From: Cycas panzhihuaensis
Taxonomy: Eukaryota > Cycadophyta
Assembly: GCA_023213395.1 (NCBI GenBank)
Contig: CM041465.1
Coordinates: forward strand, 23,870,001 to 23,934,000
Reading direction: 5' to 3'
DNA: 64,000 nt
This document shows positions 10,911 through 23,149 of this stretch, one piece after another. Position 1 is the first letter of the stretch, and each line of letters starts with the position of its first letter. Made by a program: the position numbers and the translations under genes. The notes under the pieces were generated by a model. That model had not been told where the DNA came from. It saw nothing but the letters and a program-made list of their open reading frames with translations, and did not search any database.

Positions 10911-12110
10911 CAAGTGTGAGGTAGGAAAGAGACTAGAGTAGGCAGCTCTAATGGCTATGAATATGAGAGGCTAGCTAGATCATATTAGAGTAACTGATAT
11001 AGGGGGGTTCTCTTATTACTTGATCCTTTAGTGTTGGTTTTTTTATCATTTTCAAGGGATGGGGCCTATTGTAGGACTACAACTAGTAGCACTGAGTGGG
11101 TTGCTTCTCCATCGATGGAATTTCTTATACCATAACCTGGGGGAGTTAGAACAGGTACATCGATCGGTGGACATGACTTCCTTAGAGTTGTTAATTCCAT
11201 ATGACTATATTAAACACCCTTATGGAGGCATTCACTAGGATAATGATGAGGAGGGTGATAAGGATGTAACTAAGGAGGCCAAAGAGGCTATGGATCAGAG
11301 AGGATATGGTGATAAGGCTACCAATAGAGACAAGGAGGAGGAGGAAGGTACTAAGGATGAGGGGGGTGACTAAGAGGCTCTAGTTATTATAGAGAGGGTT
11401 CCATAATGAGGTATACTTACTTTATATTATTTTATTTTTATCCCATTCCTAGCTATTCTAGATTATTTTGATTATATATATATATATATATATATAGATA
11501 GATCTTCAAACATATAGGATTACCTATTTGTAGGTGATGAGATCACAATAGAGGTGGTTACCAAATTGGTTGTTGATTTATTTTTGGTAGTCTACGTGAA
11601 GGGCTAGCCTCTTATAGTAGATAGTGAGGAGCTAGCATCAACTTGATCTTACATAATGACTTTTTCTCCTCCACTTTATGTGAGAAAGATATGGGCAACT
11701 GATATATATGAGCTCCAGTAAGATTGAGACTAGGTTAGGGCTGAACAAGATTAACTATAGGATTGAGTACAAGAGTTAGAGGTATATGGAGTAGAGGTAG
11801 TATTACCAGTGGTAGTAGCACTCCTATAAGTGGATGAGGGTGTGGATGTATGAGTTACTATTTTGGAGGCATGACTCATAAAGATCTAGGAGGAGCAAGA
11901 CCATCTCCAATCAAGGTACAATCGACTGGTAGATCAAATGGCGTTATGATCATCAAGGACACATACCACTATGCCATCATGATGGTGACCCAGAGACAAG
12001 AACCACCCGTAGGATAAGGGGAATGAGGTTGGGCCAACACGATGGATAAGGGAGAGTTTAGGGTGTACATGGACCCCACCAGATAGGAGGAGGGACTAGC
12101 CAAGAGATGA
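10911..12110 (+). pseudogene. Tat antisense-gene relic: end of mobile-domain-like exon, intron 2, coiled-coil exon (relic B)
   Basis: The + strand reads KCEVGKRLE and, further on, SVDMTSLELLIPYDYIKHPY. These match CEVGERMDWATL and TSLDLLAMTDYITDPY in the antisense gene of element 3 (41145-42368), so this is the last third of the same exon. An acidic Asp/Glu/Lys-rich tail follows. A GT-AG intron at 11411-11533 (GTATAC to TTTGTAG, containing a (TA)n run at about 11473-11496) splits a Gly codon in phase 1, as in elements 2 and 3. The next exon begins GDEITIEVVTKLV and later has EEQDHLQSRYNRLVDQM, the counterpart of the coiled-coil end in the other copies. The element itself would lie on the minus strand. 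The 5' part is cut off at the TR-GAG-like element. Several stops make it a pseudogene. Confidence 0.75.
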
Positions 12111-12728
12111 CACCTCATGAGGGCATAAGTGGGGATATATGTATTCTATTTTTGTATGGTAGAGGAGAGTTGGGCCTCCAGGGGCATAGAGCTTTATATA
12201 TACGATTGTATACCCCTACAAGGATCCCAACTTCCTCATGAGGATGTTATACTTGTATCTACATTATACTCTTACTTTTGTATATATAGATATTTATGGA
12301 GGGATTATTTATACGCCCATCATTTTGGTGTCACTTATGTACTTATTTCATGGATGCACTACCTTGTATGTTATATCACTCTCATGTGTATATGTATTTT
12401 ACTTGAGTATATTTATTTTGATATGATTCTCTATGTATGGCATCATACTTCATACACCAAGTACACATATACACCATCCACATGAAATGATATCACACAC
12501 TTGGGATCCCATTTATACTCATAGGAGAGTCTCATACCTTCTCCTTATGGGGTTATTATCATCATTATACGAGAATGATAAAGAAGGGGCCTTGGCGAGG
12601 CATGCTATATTGATACGATGCCTAAGGCAAGAATAGTTTAGGCTCATTTTGAAGCCATAGGAGGGGGGTAGAAGTAATTTAGGTACCATGCCCCCCTGTG
12701 GGAGAAGGCCCAGCCTTATTGAGAGGGA
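12111..12728 (-). other. Noncoding Tat sequence downstream of the antisense gene (relic B)
   Basis: Stretches such as ACCCCTACAAGGATCCCAAC with the following CTCATGAGGATG correspond to 43140-43180 in element 3. The longer open frames here (for example 12129-12485) lack any domain and come from TA-rich sequence. One copy of TAGTTTAGGCTCAT lies at 12634-12647. Confidence 0.55.
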
Positions 12729-12810
12729 TAGTTTAGGCTCATTTTAGAGTAGGCTGGTAGTTTAGGCTCATACTAGAGTAAGTTGATAATTTAGGCTCAT
12801 ACTAGAGTAA
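12729..12810. repeat. Three tandem copies of a 29-base unit with TAGTTTAGGCTCAT
   Basis: Copies start at 12729, 12758 and 12787. Each begins TAGTTTAGGCTCAT (TAATTTAGGCTCAT in the last) and continues ...TAGAGTAAG or ...TAGAGTAGG. The same 14-base word occurs once after integrase in each large Tat element. Confidence 0.85.
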
Positions 12811-13399
12811 GGGCACCTCTAATGAGGGTAGGGTCAAGCTACTAAAACTACCTAATAGGTCTAAGTGAGACGTTGCTAAAATGGTATGAGGGGGTAGGGG
12901 AGTATGGATCATGCTCTGATGGATGGGTAGGAATAGAGATGGATGGACCATGGGTGCAAGACCTATCATGTGTTTAATATATAACAACAATTATGAGAAG
13001 GCTTTAGTTTTTTGACATTTAACAGCATGGTTTCCCCACCAATATTCCTTAGGGGATCTAAGAGGGGTGGCAACCCCCCTTGGCTGAGGGGGCTTGCTGG
13101 GAGGCATAGAAAACCCCCCTTAAAAGTGAGGGTTTAGGGGAAATAGCCCTCAAAATAAAAATCTAAAGCTCAAAACATATCAAATTATAAAGGGAATCTA
13201 AGTCATTCATAAAAAAGATCTAGATCCAATGGCTATGATTGATGTGCCTTTCTTGTAACCCATTTTTAGGGTAATTGTATCACATTGTGTTGTATTACAT
13301 CATATGGTGAAGGGGATGACTATTGGTTGTTATTACTATGGGAATTATGTGGAGACTGCATGTATAATCTTTCATTCTTGACCAATAAAGATTGATACC
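12811..13399. other. No recognisable gene
   Basis: Contains a C-rich stretch with short inverted repeats (13062-13080). No coding similarity is seen on either strand. Confidence 0.4.
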
Positions 13400-13815
13400 T
13401 TTCTGGTGTAGATGTTTCCTTAGAACTCTGCTAGGGTTTTACCACATTAAAATCTATGTACTGAGTAATGCATATGCTTTCTTATGTATGTTAAATAATC
13501 TTTGGTTTTAGATACTTATGAAATGAGTGGATCTATCCTTTATCTCCATGTACTAAACACAAAGGCAAATATGGGATCAAGAGACACTTGAGAGAAAAAG
13601 AATAGCTCTCACAAAATGGGGAGGTAAGAATGAGCCTCCTCCATTGAGCTTTACTTTTATATTGAGAGAGGGAGAATTAGAGTTAGGTGAAATGAAATTA
13701 CACATAATACACATGAAATTACATTTCACTTAAGTGATATAATTTAAAGTTCACTTAAGACCCTTTTAGGAATAATCAACTAATATAATGACCTTGTGAT
13801 ATTAACCCATTTCTA
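13400..13815 (-). repeat. Putative 3' LTR start of the minus-strand copia relic
   Basis: Read on the minus strand, this follows a clean polypurine tract (13826-13817) and begins TAGAAATGGGTTAATATC, where the expected TG would have decayed to TA. A TATA-like word (CAATATAAAAG) lies about 160 bases in. The distal boundary is not defined; 13400 is only an estimate. Confidence 0.4.
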
Positions 13816-13816
13816 T

Positions 13817-13826
13817 CTCCCCCTTA
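13817..13826 (-). promoter_or_regulatory. Polypurine tract of the minus-strand copia relic
   Basis: TAAGGGGGAG on the minus strand, downstream of the copia RNase H remnant. Confidence 0.6.
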
Positions 13827-14284
13827 ATGGTAGAAGGTCATTTTATCTTATTTTATTTTATCCTATGAGTTCTTTATTTGAGCCTCTTACAAAGTAAACT
13901 TCTATGACACTTTTATGGGAAACCCTTGTGGGGAAAAATATCCATAGACTTTCTAATGTATTACTCTAGCTTAGGTGTATCTTTTAAATAAAGCCATATA
14001 GCCAATTGGTATAATGAATTTTATAGATGAAATCTACTAAGTCTCCATATATCATTTAGTCATCCCCCATGACCTTTCAATTTTTCATAAGTTTTAATTT
14101 TCTAAAGTGATGCGACCCTTATCCTTTCGTGCCCACAAGGGATTTTCACAAATGGGATGGAGTAGAGACTTACTCTTATCTTTTTGTGCCCATAAGGGGT
14201 TATCACGAATGAGATAAAGTATGATAGTTCTATTGTCATCTCCTTTAATTAGTTAAATATGGAGGCCCTAAGGTTGAGTTTCCT

Positions 14285-15160
14285 TTTGAATTATTCAAAC
14301 TTCGCCCCCTGTAGTAGTTTGGTGAAGATATCGACCACTTGATCTACTGTGAGGCAGTACTCTAGTTGAATTATGTCTCATGAACTAGTTCTCTAATCCT
14401 ATGGACTTCTATACTTATATATTCTATATGATTATAAAATACATGATTTTTAGCCATTTGGATTATAGATTAATTATCCATATGTAGGCTGGTAGAAATT
14501 GTTTGGGTGACATTTAATGTATTCAACAATTTTCTAAGCCATATTACCTCCTTACTTATCTTAGAAGCAGTAATATATTCAACTTTGGTAGTTGAGTCTA
14601 TGACTATCTTCTATCATTTGGATCTCCATGATATTAGTGTTGTTCCAAGAAATGTTATGTACCTTAACATGGATCTTCCTGTGTCTTTATCTCTGGTAAA
14701 GTCTGAGTTTGTGTATGCATAAAGTTTGAATTCTACATTAGGTTTATACAGTAGACTATATTTATTAGTCATCTTTAGGTACCTCAACACTTGTACTATA
14801 GCCTTCCAATGATTCTGGTTGGGATCTATTATGAATCTTGCAAGAATACTAATAGAGTATGTAATATCTAGCCTTATGTTGGTAGTATAGTTGAGACTAC
14901 CTATAAGTTACCTATAGAGTGTTGTGTTTACCTAATAGTTTAATATTAGATTCCATAACTGTAGCCACTGGTGGAGTATCATCTAACTAAAACTTTGTTA
15001 GAAGATCATTGATATATTTTTTTTGGAAGTGAAATATTTTTCTATTCTTTTGAGTTACTTCAATTCCCAAGTAATACTTCATCAACCCAAGGTTAGACAA
15101 TTCAAAAGTTTTAGCAAGGTCCTTCTTTAGCTAGCTGACAACCCTACTTAAAGTCTAAAA
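14285..15160 (-). pseudogene. Copia RT C-terminus and RNase H remnant
   Basis: On the minus strand, from about 15155 downward, the frame reads KKDLAKTFELSNLGLMKYYL and GIEVTQKNRKIFHFQ, the end of the copia reverse transcriptase. Then come DITYSISILARFI, HWKAIVQVLRYLK, YAYTNSDFTRDKDTGRS (RNase H first Asp block), EYITASKISKEVIWLRKLL and IEYISIEVHRIRELVHE, ending with DQVVDIFTKLLQG. This is the canonical order of Ty1/copia RT to RNase H. Protease, integrase and the RT catalytic box are missing. The 5' side stops about 20 bases from the copia LTR at 15178, which fits truncation by that insertion. Frame changes and stops show it is dead. Confidence 0.88.
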
Positions 15161-15177
15161 TTTTATTGTAAAAGGGG

Positions 15178-15510
15178 TGTTGAGGTTAATGCTCATCACC
15201 CCACTCTCACCGTTTGCACATGCGAGTGCACACATGTTAAGGTAAGTTAGGTAAGGTTAACTTTAACTTGAGTTAAATATTATTTTGATGTTATTTAAAT
15301 TTTAGAGGTTGAGGAGCTTTGTCTCCTCTCTCAAACTATATTTTTTTTTGGGTGACTAACCTTGGTGATTTTGGACACCACCAACAATTAGAAATCTATT
15401 ATACTCTTTTAATATGGATTGAATAATATTAATATTTGTTTATATTTTCTTAATATGGATTGATATGTATACCTACTCTACTCTGCATGCCTTGTATCAT
15501 TTTTCCAACA
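15178..15510 (+). repeat. Copia LTR (5' LTR of the host copia element)
   Basis: A 333-base unit with matching inverted ends TGTTG...CAACA, followed two bases later by an initiator-Met-type primer site. The sequence just before it, AAAAGGGG, looks like a polypurine tract but may be chance. The partner 3' LTR is not in the window. The sequence downstream is the host into which Tat elements 1 and 2 inserted. Confidence 0.7.
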
Positions 15511-15512
15511 TT

Positions 15513-15530
15513 TGGTATTAGAGCTAGATC
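15513..15530 (+). promoter_or_regulatory. Primer binding site, initiator-Met tRNA type
   Basis: TGGTATTAGAGCTAGATC begins two bases after the LTR end CAACA. Confidence 0.75.
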
Positions 15531-17778
15531 TTGGCTCCAACATTGGCCACAATAAGTTTATTTAGCAATTTTTTAGTTTATACTATAGTTTTCAATAGTT
15601 TTTCTTATATATATTTTTGATAAATAATTGATTTTTTCATATATACAAGCTTATTACTCATATTTGTTTTAAGTATTTACTGTAAATTTGAGTGCACTCA
15701 GCCTAATAATAGTTTGGTATAGTTGGTTTCTAAATTTAATTGATAAATTATCAAGTTTTCTATTATTTTACATCATTTTTTTAAAGGTTAGGCAAGGTTG
15801 CATGATTTTAACAAGATGGTCTAGCTTCTACATTACTTAGAACTATAGTACATGACTACTCGTTTGAATCCTCATTGAACTAGCTTTGCAATGCATTCAA
15901 CGAATCTAAAAACTGTTGCCTCTATGGAGAGATATCTCACCTTGATGCTCAATTACTTACTTTTGGCAGTGAAACCCCACTGCCCCCTTCTTATTTACTT
16001 ATTTTCTATCATTTTATTTGTCATTTCACTAAGTAAACTTGGGTGTGGGCCTCTTAGGGTCTATGCAAAGCTATCTTAGGGTTGTTTTAACTCAGTTTAC
16101 AAGCCGTATGACCTTTTAGTGCATGTGGAACCCTCATCGGTTCTGTAGCTCCATTCTCAGTGTATAAGCATAAGACCTTCATGAAAATTTATAGGGAGCT
16201 AGTTATCAAGGAGATCTAGAGGTCTTTCAAGTTTTGTTAGGATTTGTTGCTCATGTGAGGAGTACAAGCCATATGAAATCACTCATATGTGGACTCACTA
16301 GTAAACCCTGGTATGATCTTGTTTTAATGTATTTTTATAAATATTTTCAATTGGTCGAAGGTGCCATTGTTAAATAAACTTTTAGTGATTAAATCCATGT
16401 TAGTTTGATTGATTTTTAGTTGTATAAATTCACCCTGTTAGCTGCTTTATTCCATTTTTATTACGTTGGTTCCCATTTCATTATTTTTGGAACCATTATG
16501 TGTCATTTTAGAACCAGCTCCAGCTCGTACTTCTTTTATGCTACTTAGAACCATAACATATGACTACTTGTTCTTGTCACAACTGAGTTATCTAACTATT
16601 AGAAATATTTCACTTTGTGTCATTGATTGTATTGTGAGATATCACTCCTGGAGTGAACACATATATTTTTAGCCTATTTTGGTCAAGAGGCTTGTTCTAA
16701 ATTTGCAAGAAACCATTGCTTGTGAAATTTTACTAGATTTGAGCCATTAGATAGATCTATCTACGTTTCAAGTTTTGTGAAGATCCATGCATCCAACAAA
16801 GAGTTTGAGTCAGCAGAACTTCTTTATCCAGGTTTTTTCCTTTGTTTTTCATTTAAAACAAATAATTTTCGAAATTTTTTTACATTTTGGACTCGTCAAG
16901 CTAGGCGCCCCTATTCATTAAGCAAATTAAAAAGTTTTGGGCTACTCTCAGTGATTGTTCTGGCCAAATCTACCCTCTATTCTTAAATCTTTTCATTCGT
17001 TATTCATCACCATATATCTTCTTAAACAAGACTAAAATCAACATTTTTTATTCGTTTTTGCTCATTTTGACTCAAAATTTAAGTTTGTAGCACCTTAAAA
17101 TCTCTGTCTAGCCCTCTTTGATTGATTGTAGACCTCGTTTTTGCTCTGAATTACCCTCTACATCATCACGTAGGTCACACAACCTTCGTGTATTAAAATT
17201 TTTGACTTTTTCATTTTGATTTATTATATTAATCGATATAAATTATTGCCTTAATGTTTATAAAGGTTAATGAAATTTAATTAGTGTGTGTAACATTTGA
17301 AATCTATGTTTTAAAAAGGCCTTAACCCTCTTAGATATTAGCCCTTATTTTGCTCTGCATATGACCTCTTATCAAGCTCTTTTAAAGACTAATTTCTTCA
17401 TTTTTTAAGAGGTCTCTTTACTTTAGGCATCATCATTGATTGATGTATATCTTTTGGATATTTAAGGCCTGATGCCCTCACCAATATATGGTTTTTAGTT
17501 TAAAACAACCCTATATGACCATTCACCCAAATTATCAAAAGGGACTAATTTGATTTGTTAAAGTTTTCTTTATAAATTTACCTTAAGGGACAATGCCACA
17601 TTTAATAGTGTATCTCATTATTAGCATATCATATTTCAGTGAAACTCATCCCATTGAGACCAAATTTTAGAGTGTTATAGTGTAGAATCATTATTTGTAA
17701 AATTTGAGATTGTTTTGGCTGAGTTTTAATTGGTTAAATTGACCCTTTCTTTCAATTATTATCTCACTAGCCATAAAG
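15531..17778 (+). other. Leader-like host sequence, no gene recognised
   Basis: AT-rich sequence after the copia PBS, ending at the Tat element 1 target duplication. Short open frames (15891-16079, 16466-16672, 16777-16986) show no known domain. It continues at 30931-31198 and 63118-63756 once the inserted elements are removed. Confidence 0.45.
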
Positions 17779-17783
17779 AGACC
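17779..17783. repeat. Target site duplication of Tat element 1, left (AGACC)
   Basis: Identical to 30926-30930. The five-base length is typical of gypsy integrases. Confidence 0.85.
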
Positions 17784-20306
17784 TGTTTCCCGGCTTCCGG
17801 GAATGGATACAGAATCACCGACTCAGGTAAGTGCAGGTATGTCTCTAGCATTATCATCACTTTTATGTACTGATTGTCTGCTTACATATTTGCATGCATA
17901 TGACTTTGTGGGTGGCCTGGTCGTCGTCCACACCTATGTTTAGCCTATGACGACTATAGCAGGGGCACACTCTTAGCGAGTGTGGCACCTTGGTGACCAG
18001 ACATTCCCGTGATCCGCCTCCTCTCTCCGGATCCACCGGGTTTGTGCCACCTCCACCCTTGTGATGCCTCATCGTCGCATGGTTAGCCTGCCACCTCATT
18101 TGGGGCCTATTTCGCCTCCGTGGGCCCGCTTGGCTTGTTTGCTCCCGTGGGTGTTTTAGTTGTCCTTTAGCTTTTCTACCGCTTGCCCCCCTGACGGTTG
18201 GCGGGCCCCATTTGTGTCTCCAGTGCATACCGTGATCTTCAAGCATCTGGAATTTTCGCAGATCACTGAATATTCAAGATCCGCTAAAGTTTCCGCCAGA
18301 CGACTGCCTCGCTTATTTTTTAAATTCCGTGTGGCAATTTCGCATTTATTGCGAACCGCCACGTGGTTCGCCTTTTCTCCCTCCCACCGTGCCCTATTCA
18401 AGCGTACTTTAGGGTTTTGCTTTAGTACTTAAACATCTTTTGGCTCGTTTTCAAGGATCTTTTGGCTCACTTTTGGATTTACTCTCAAGAGGAACACTCT
18501 CCGCCTCTGCTCTCTTCTCATTGCTGCAACAATCGGATCTGCACTCTTCATACAAATGCCTCTCCTTTGGCTTGGCCGAGACATTCTCTCACCCTCAAAC
18601 GCCTTGGAGAGGGCTCCTTGAAGCGCTTTCCACTGCTTTCTACCCAGTGCATCCACGAGCTCCCTGCTTGCAGTGTGTTTCCTGCTCCACCTCCATACAG
18701 GCCCCCGGCCCGCTTCTATTCCAGATCTGCTTTGTTCCAAATTTCTTCTTGCCTTTTGGTGGGCAAATCCCTTGCCTCCCTTTCCAGGTACTCTTCACTT
18801 TGTATTTGTTTTTGGTGATATTTACACTTCAGCTTATTTGTTCTCATTTGTTGCTTGAGAGGTGGTTTTCTTCCCTCTTGGGGACTGCTGTACCACTCTC
18901 CCTCTGCTTCTTACTGCGTTCTTTGTCCAAGGGCCCAAGGCGTTGAGGGGTCATAGGCTTTGGAGAGGAGCCGGGTGGATTCCAGCACCACCGCCACGCC
19001 TCCCTAAGCGGCTCAAAGCCCTCCAAAGCCTCCTCTCGCCTGCTACTCTTGGCTTGCAAACAAGGGTTCAAGGCTCCCTTGGTTGCCCAAACCATGTCAC
19101 AAGTTGCGCCACCGATTTGGGACCCTTTATTAAGGTTTGGGTGCCATCCATAGGCCCCAACCGCGGGTTCTGCTCCACCTTTGCTCCCTACATCCCGGTT
19201 TGCTCCCGTAGCATCCGGTTCCCCGTGGGTGTCTTTGGGTCTTTCTTGCCCTTCTTGCAGTTTTCCACCTTGAGTCTTGACTTTCTCCTCACGCCCGTGG
19301 CTCTTGGGGAGAGGTTTGGGTACCATTTATGCGGTGAGGCCACCCGAGGCTTACCTTGTTGTTTCCTTTCATTTAGATCGTTCTCCTTTGGTATTTTCCT
19401 TATTGGACTAACACTGATGCATGTACATTTAGACTCTCGTTTATGTTGTTAGACATATATTGCTAGATCTTTGTGTTGCATATAGGTGTCTCCCCCAGAG
19501 GGAGACCTTTGTTGCTTATAGGTACTCGGACGCCGCGGAGAACGTTGCCTGCTGCCCCTTCCACCCAGAAGCGTCCCTTGCATGTGTCATATTTTATGCT
19601 ATCTCATTTGCTAGTTAGCATTTCTTTCCTTCCTTCTAGATCGCATTTACTTTTCCCCGGGAAGGTAAGGAAGCCCTTTCGCTTGCCACATTTCACATCC
19701 CAGACGGCGGAGTGGTTGGGTGCTCCTTCTGAAGGCTACGCCATCTCTCACGCCTTCGCCCAGTGCACGCTTTGTTCCCTTCGCACCCTGGTCCTTTTTC
19801 CTTCTTTTATTCTTTTCCTAGTAATTAGAACATCGAAAGATTAAAAGGGAAAATTGCCTTTTTTGTATTGGTTTGCGATTTGTTTACCTTGTTGCATGTA
19901 CTTTTGTTATTCGTAGGAAAGGTTGTAGGAGTCTTCTTCTCCCTTACCCTTCCTCCCTCTTCCTTAACCGCGCGAGCACCTTGCTTCCCGTCGTCAGATA
20001 CCCGGTTAGATTGCATAGGATTGTTCTTGGCCTATCCTTGTTGGGTTCTTTCTCTCTCCTTCCGCCACCCAAGGGTGGAGGGGCCTACTCCTGTGTCAAC
20101 CCGGGTCTGCCCCACGATCTTCGCCCTTCGCTCAAGGTGGTGAAGGGTCACCCAAGAGTAGCCATACTCCATTGCGGATCCCGAACTCGCCTCCCACAAG
20201 ACGGGCGCCTCAAGTGGTAGTTGCTTGCCTTGTAGGTTCCACTTCCCACCGCTTCGTCACCATCTCTCCCGCGCCTATCAGCGGTTATCCCAGTAGCGCT
20301 GGCCCA
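17784..20306 (+). repeat. 5' LTR of Tat element 1
   Basis: Begins TGTTTCCCGGC and aligns with 28389-30925. A perfect splice-donor-like CAGGTAAGT lies at 17824-17832. The 3' boundary is inferred from the other LTR (ends GTCCA before AGACC). The sequence after it (TGGCCCATCATGCGACC...GGGAC) is only a scrambled match to the tRNA-Arg-type PBS of element 2. All open frames inside the LTR on both strands are noncoding. Confidence 0.88.
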
Positions 20307-20504
20307 TCATGCGACCATACACGGGACCGCCAAGAAGGGAGCTAGTCTCGCTCTCTTCTGTTGGTTTCGCTACTCTGTGATCCTTTCTATACTGTTTGAC
20401 CTCCACGTTGGGCGCCCCAACGCTGCGTGTTATACCATTCCTTCTCTTTTCACGACATCGCTTGGCCGACCTTGCATGCGCCTGCTTTCTCTCGTCGTCA
20501 AGGC

Positions 20505-22700
20505 GGTCTACCCCTTTGTTAGAAGACCCCGAGTATAGCCTTCTTGCCTCGCTTGATCCCGATCCGACTATGGAAGGGTACTCTTCCGATTGACCTACCA
20601 CGCCTTGCTATGGAAACCCAAGCTCTTCCTTCATTATTCCCGAGTCCACCCAAGAGGGTGACGACCCTTTACTACCCGATTGATCAACACCTTCTTGTGC
20701 TCCCCATCCTTCTACCCACGCCAGAGGGATCCGCTCCTCCCGAGGATTGCCACGAGTGGGCGATTTTTATGAGGAACCTTCGATGGACATGCCTTGTTCG
20801 AGGTCCCGATCACCTCTTATGGGTATGTGGGGACTCCTCCGCTGACGTGCTTGAGGTTTCGATGGATGCCGCCGCGGCATGGTCTCAACCACGTGCCGAA
20901 TGGGTTGAGGGTGTCCCGCGCAGGGAGCCTCTTCCTCCCCTCGCTCTTCCCCTCACGCTTCATCCTCGTCCGCCTTTCTGTGACAACAAACCCTTCGTGC
21001 CCACGCGTCGCCCCATTCGCTTCTGCAGGTGGGGCACGTGTGGCACCTTCCATCCCTTGTCAAGGCCCTAATGCCTTAAGGCCTTCTCACGGTGTGTCTC
21101 CCTCACCGGGGTTAGCATACCCGCTCCCGATCCAACTAATGTGCCGTCCCTCTAATCCGCACATGCCGCCTCCTAAGAGGCCTAGTCGCCTGCTAGCCTT
21201 CCACCGCCAATCGGTGGGATCTGCTCCCACGCATCCTCCAACCCAGCGTTGGTGCTTCTTTCACGTTCCCTGTGGTATACTTCTCAACCTTGGGTGGTAG
21301 GGGAAGCCGCCTTCCTGCTTATGGGTGGATCCGCTACACCCATACCGGAATGGCCCCACCTACGGTGGCTGCATGGGCGTAACCCGCCCGCATCCCTCTT
21401 ATCCGCCATCCAATGCGCCCATCCGCTGTGCCTTCGCAAGGGAACTGACTCCCTTCCAAGGCGCCTTTTCCACGCCTCTTGTCGCCAAGGGGTGGTTCCT
21501 CAAGGAGGGATGGGTGTCCTACCCCATCCGCCTCCTTGCGCGCCACCTACTTCGACGTTCGTTGATCCTACTTGCTTAGGCAAGGGCACGCCTTCGTGGA
21601 CTTTAGGTCAACCCCTCTCCGGTTGAGGCGTTGCGAACCAACTTGCCGCCTCATCCTCCTCAAGTTCCTAGATTCGATGGGACTTCGTCAGAAGACCCAT
21701 GAGCATGTCCGTAGTTTTTCTATGGCATGCATCGATTCATCGGGCTTACGACCATATTTTGATGAAACTCTTTCCTCGATCCTTGCGGTGGTGACGCCCT
21801 TAAATGGTTTTATCGTCTCCCCGCCCACTCGCCTATTCATTCCAAAGAATTGGTGGACGAGTTCATCAATTACTTTGATGTAGCTCGCCCATTCGAGAGC
21901 GGGATGAAATCCCTTCTCTCGCTCAAACAAGGTCACGATGAGATGAATCGTGACTTTGTGCGGCGATTCCACGATCTGCTTCACTCCACCAAGGCGACTT
22001 TGCCCGAGGAGTCAAGCGGACTGCTTGTCAATGCACTTCGTCCCAAGTCCACGTGGAAGTCCTCAAGATGGGGCGACCACGTGTGATTCCGCTGATCGCC
22101 AAGTGCTTGGCGTTGGAGGCTATTGAGATCCAAGCTGGTCTCAAGAAACCTCTTAAGCCCTCACAACGCCGTGAGGCACCACCCCTTACCAAAGACGCTA
22201 AACCTTCTCAGCCGACGCGGTCTTCCTCTCATCCTACCGAGAGGACCTTAGATCCCCTCACATCGCCTATACGCCTGCTCGAGCGCTGATGAAGGAGCAC
22301 AAGCGTCAAGGTCCTACGTCTCCTACCTCAAACAAGCAAGGCCAACAAGCTAGCCAAGCTGCTCTTCCGGGAATGGGAACGCCTCCTCCCAAGCGAGAAG
22401 GTCCGGCCCTCCGCTTGAGAAGAAGTGGTGTTCCATTCATGGGGATTGCTTCCATGACGATTCACGCTAGGGCCCAAAGATCCAAAGGATGCCCCTCGAC
22501 GCGATTCCTCTCCCAAACGGGCCTCAAGGCCTAATCTAGACCAACTCGTTTCACAAGGATCCGTTTCTAAACATGGGGAACGTGATCGCAACCCCCAAAC
22601 CAAGAACAACCAGAATCGAGGAAGATCACTGATCCCCGCCCTTCCCGCGACAAAGGGAAGGGCGCCCTAACTCTTCTTCCTCTTCTCGCTCTCACAGCAT
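20505..22700 (+). pseudogene. Gag of Tat element 1 (frameshifted)
   Basis: Gag is the structural protein that packages element RNA. The region opens with PLLEDPEYSLLASL and TMEGYSSD, shared with elements 2 and 3, and runs through a long Pro/Ser-rich part. The retrotransposon-gag domain lies at about 21600-22140, with VDEFINYFDVARPFESGMKS and LLSLKQGHDEMNRDFVRRFH in one clean frame. Near 22420 is a Cys/His block, KWCSIHGDCFHDDSR, the equivalent of a zinc knuckle. The frame changes at least six times, so no full protein can be made from the sequence as given. Protease follows after a linker. I cannot fix a start codon: the homologous start in element 3 has no ATG at this point. Confidence 0.8.
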
Positions 22701-23149
22701 CTGCCGCCTTCACGACCGGAATAGGGGAAGAAGGTGATTCAATTCCTCGAAGCAACTCTGACTTTCGCCCTTACGCGATCTCAAACCTGCTAAGGAAGCG
22801 GCGGAGCCGGTTCTTCCGCTCCTTCCGATCCCCTTCCCGAGACCCTTCCTCCCGAAATCCTCTTTCCCCAAGGCTATTCCTGCGCCCGGGTCGTTACGAC
22901 TTTCAAGGGCACTTACCCAACCCATCGGAAGGGTAAACCCTTCTCCGTCGTGGGACGAGCTCCATACTTGGCCGCCGCAGAATGTCCTTGATGGACGCTC
23001 GAGGAGTTGTCCCAAGCAACGCCCTCCTCCTGGAAGCTTTAGGATCGGAGATGTGCCTGCCCACGCTTTGCGTCGCCCAAGGTGGCGGACCCACTATTTC
23101 CTTCGATCCTAAGGATCTTCCTCCCACGGTGAACAGGAACGCTGGAACT

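Noticed and set aside
12129-12485. 118-residue frame in relic B
   Set aside because: It aligns with noncoding sequence downstream of the antisense gene in element 3 and is TA-rich.
13062-13080. GGGGTGGCAACCCC hairpin as a possible terminator
   Set aside because: A bacterial-type terminator makes no sense in this plant context. It is isolated and has no neighbouring gene.
18156-19452. Many long open frames on both strands inside the element 1 LTRs (also 29062-30064)
   Set aside because: They lie in GC-rich LTR sequence, overlap on both strands, change frame between the two LTR copies and show no domain. They are noncoding.
20278-20601. Minus-strand frame of 107 residues near the element 1 leader
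   Set aside because: It overlaps the 5' LTR end and the start of Gag on the other strand, and no domain is seen.
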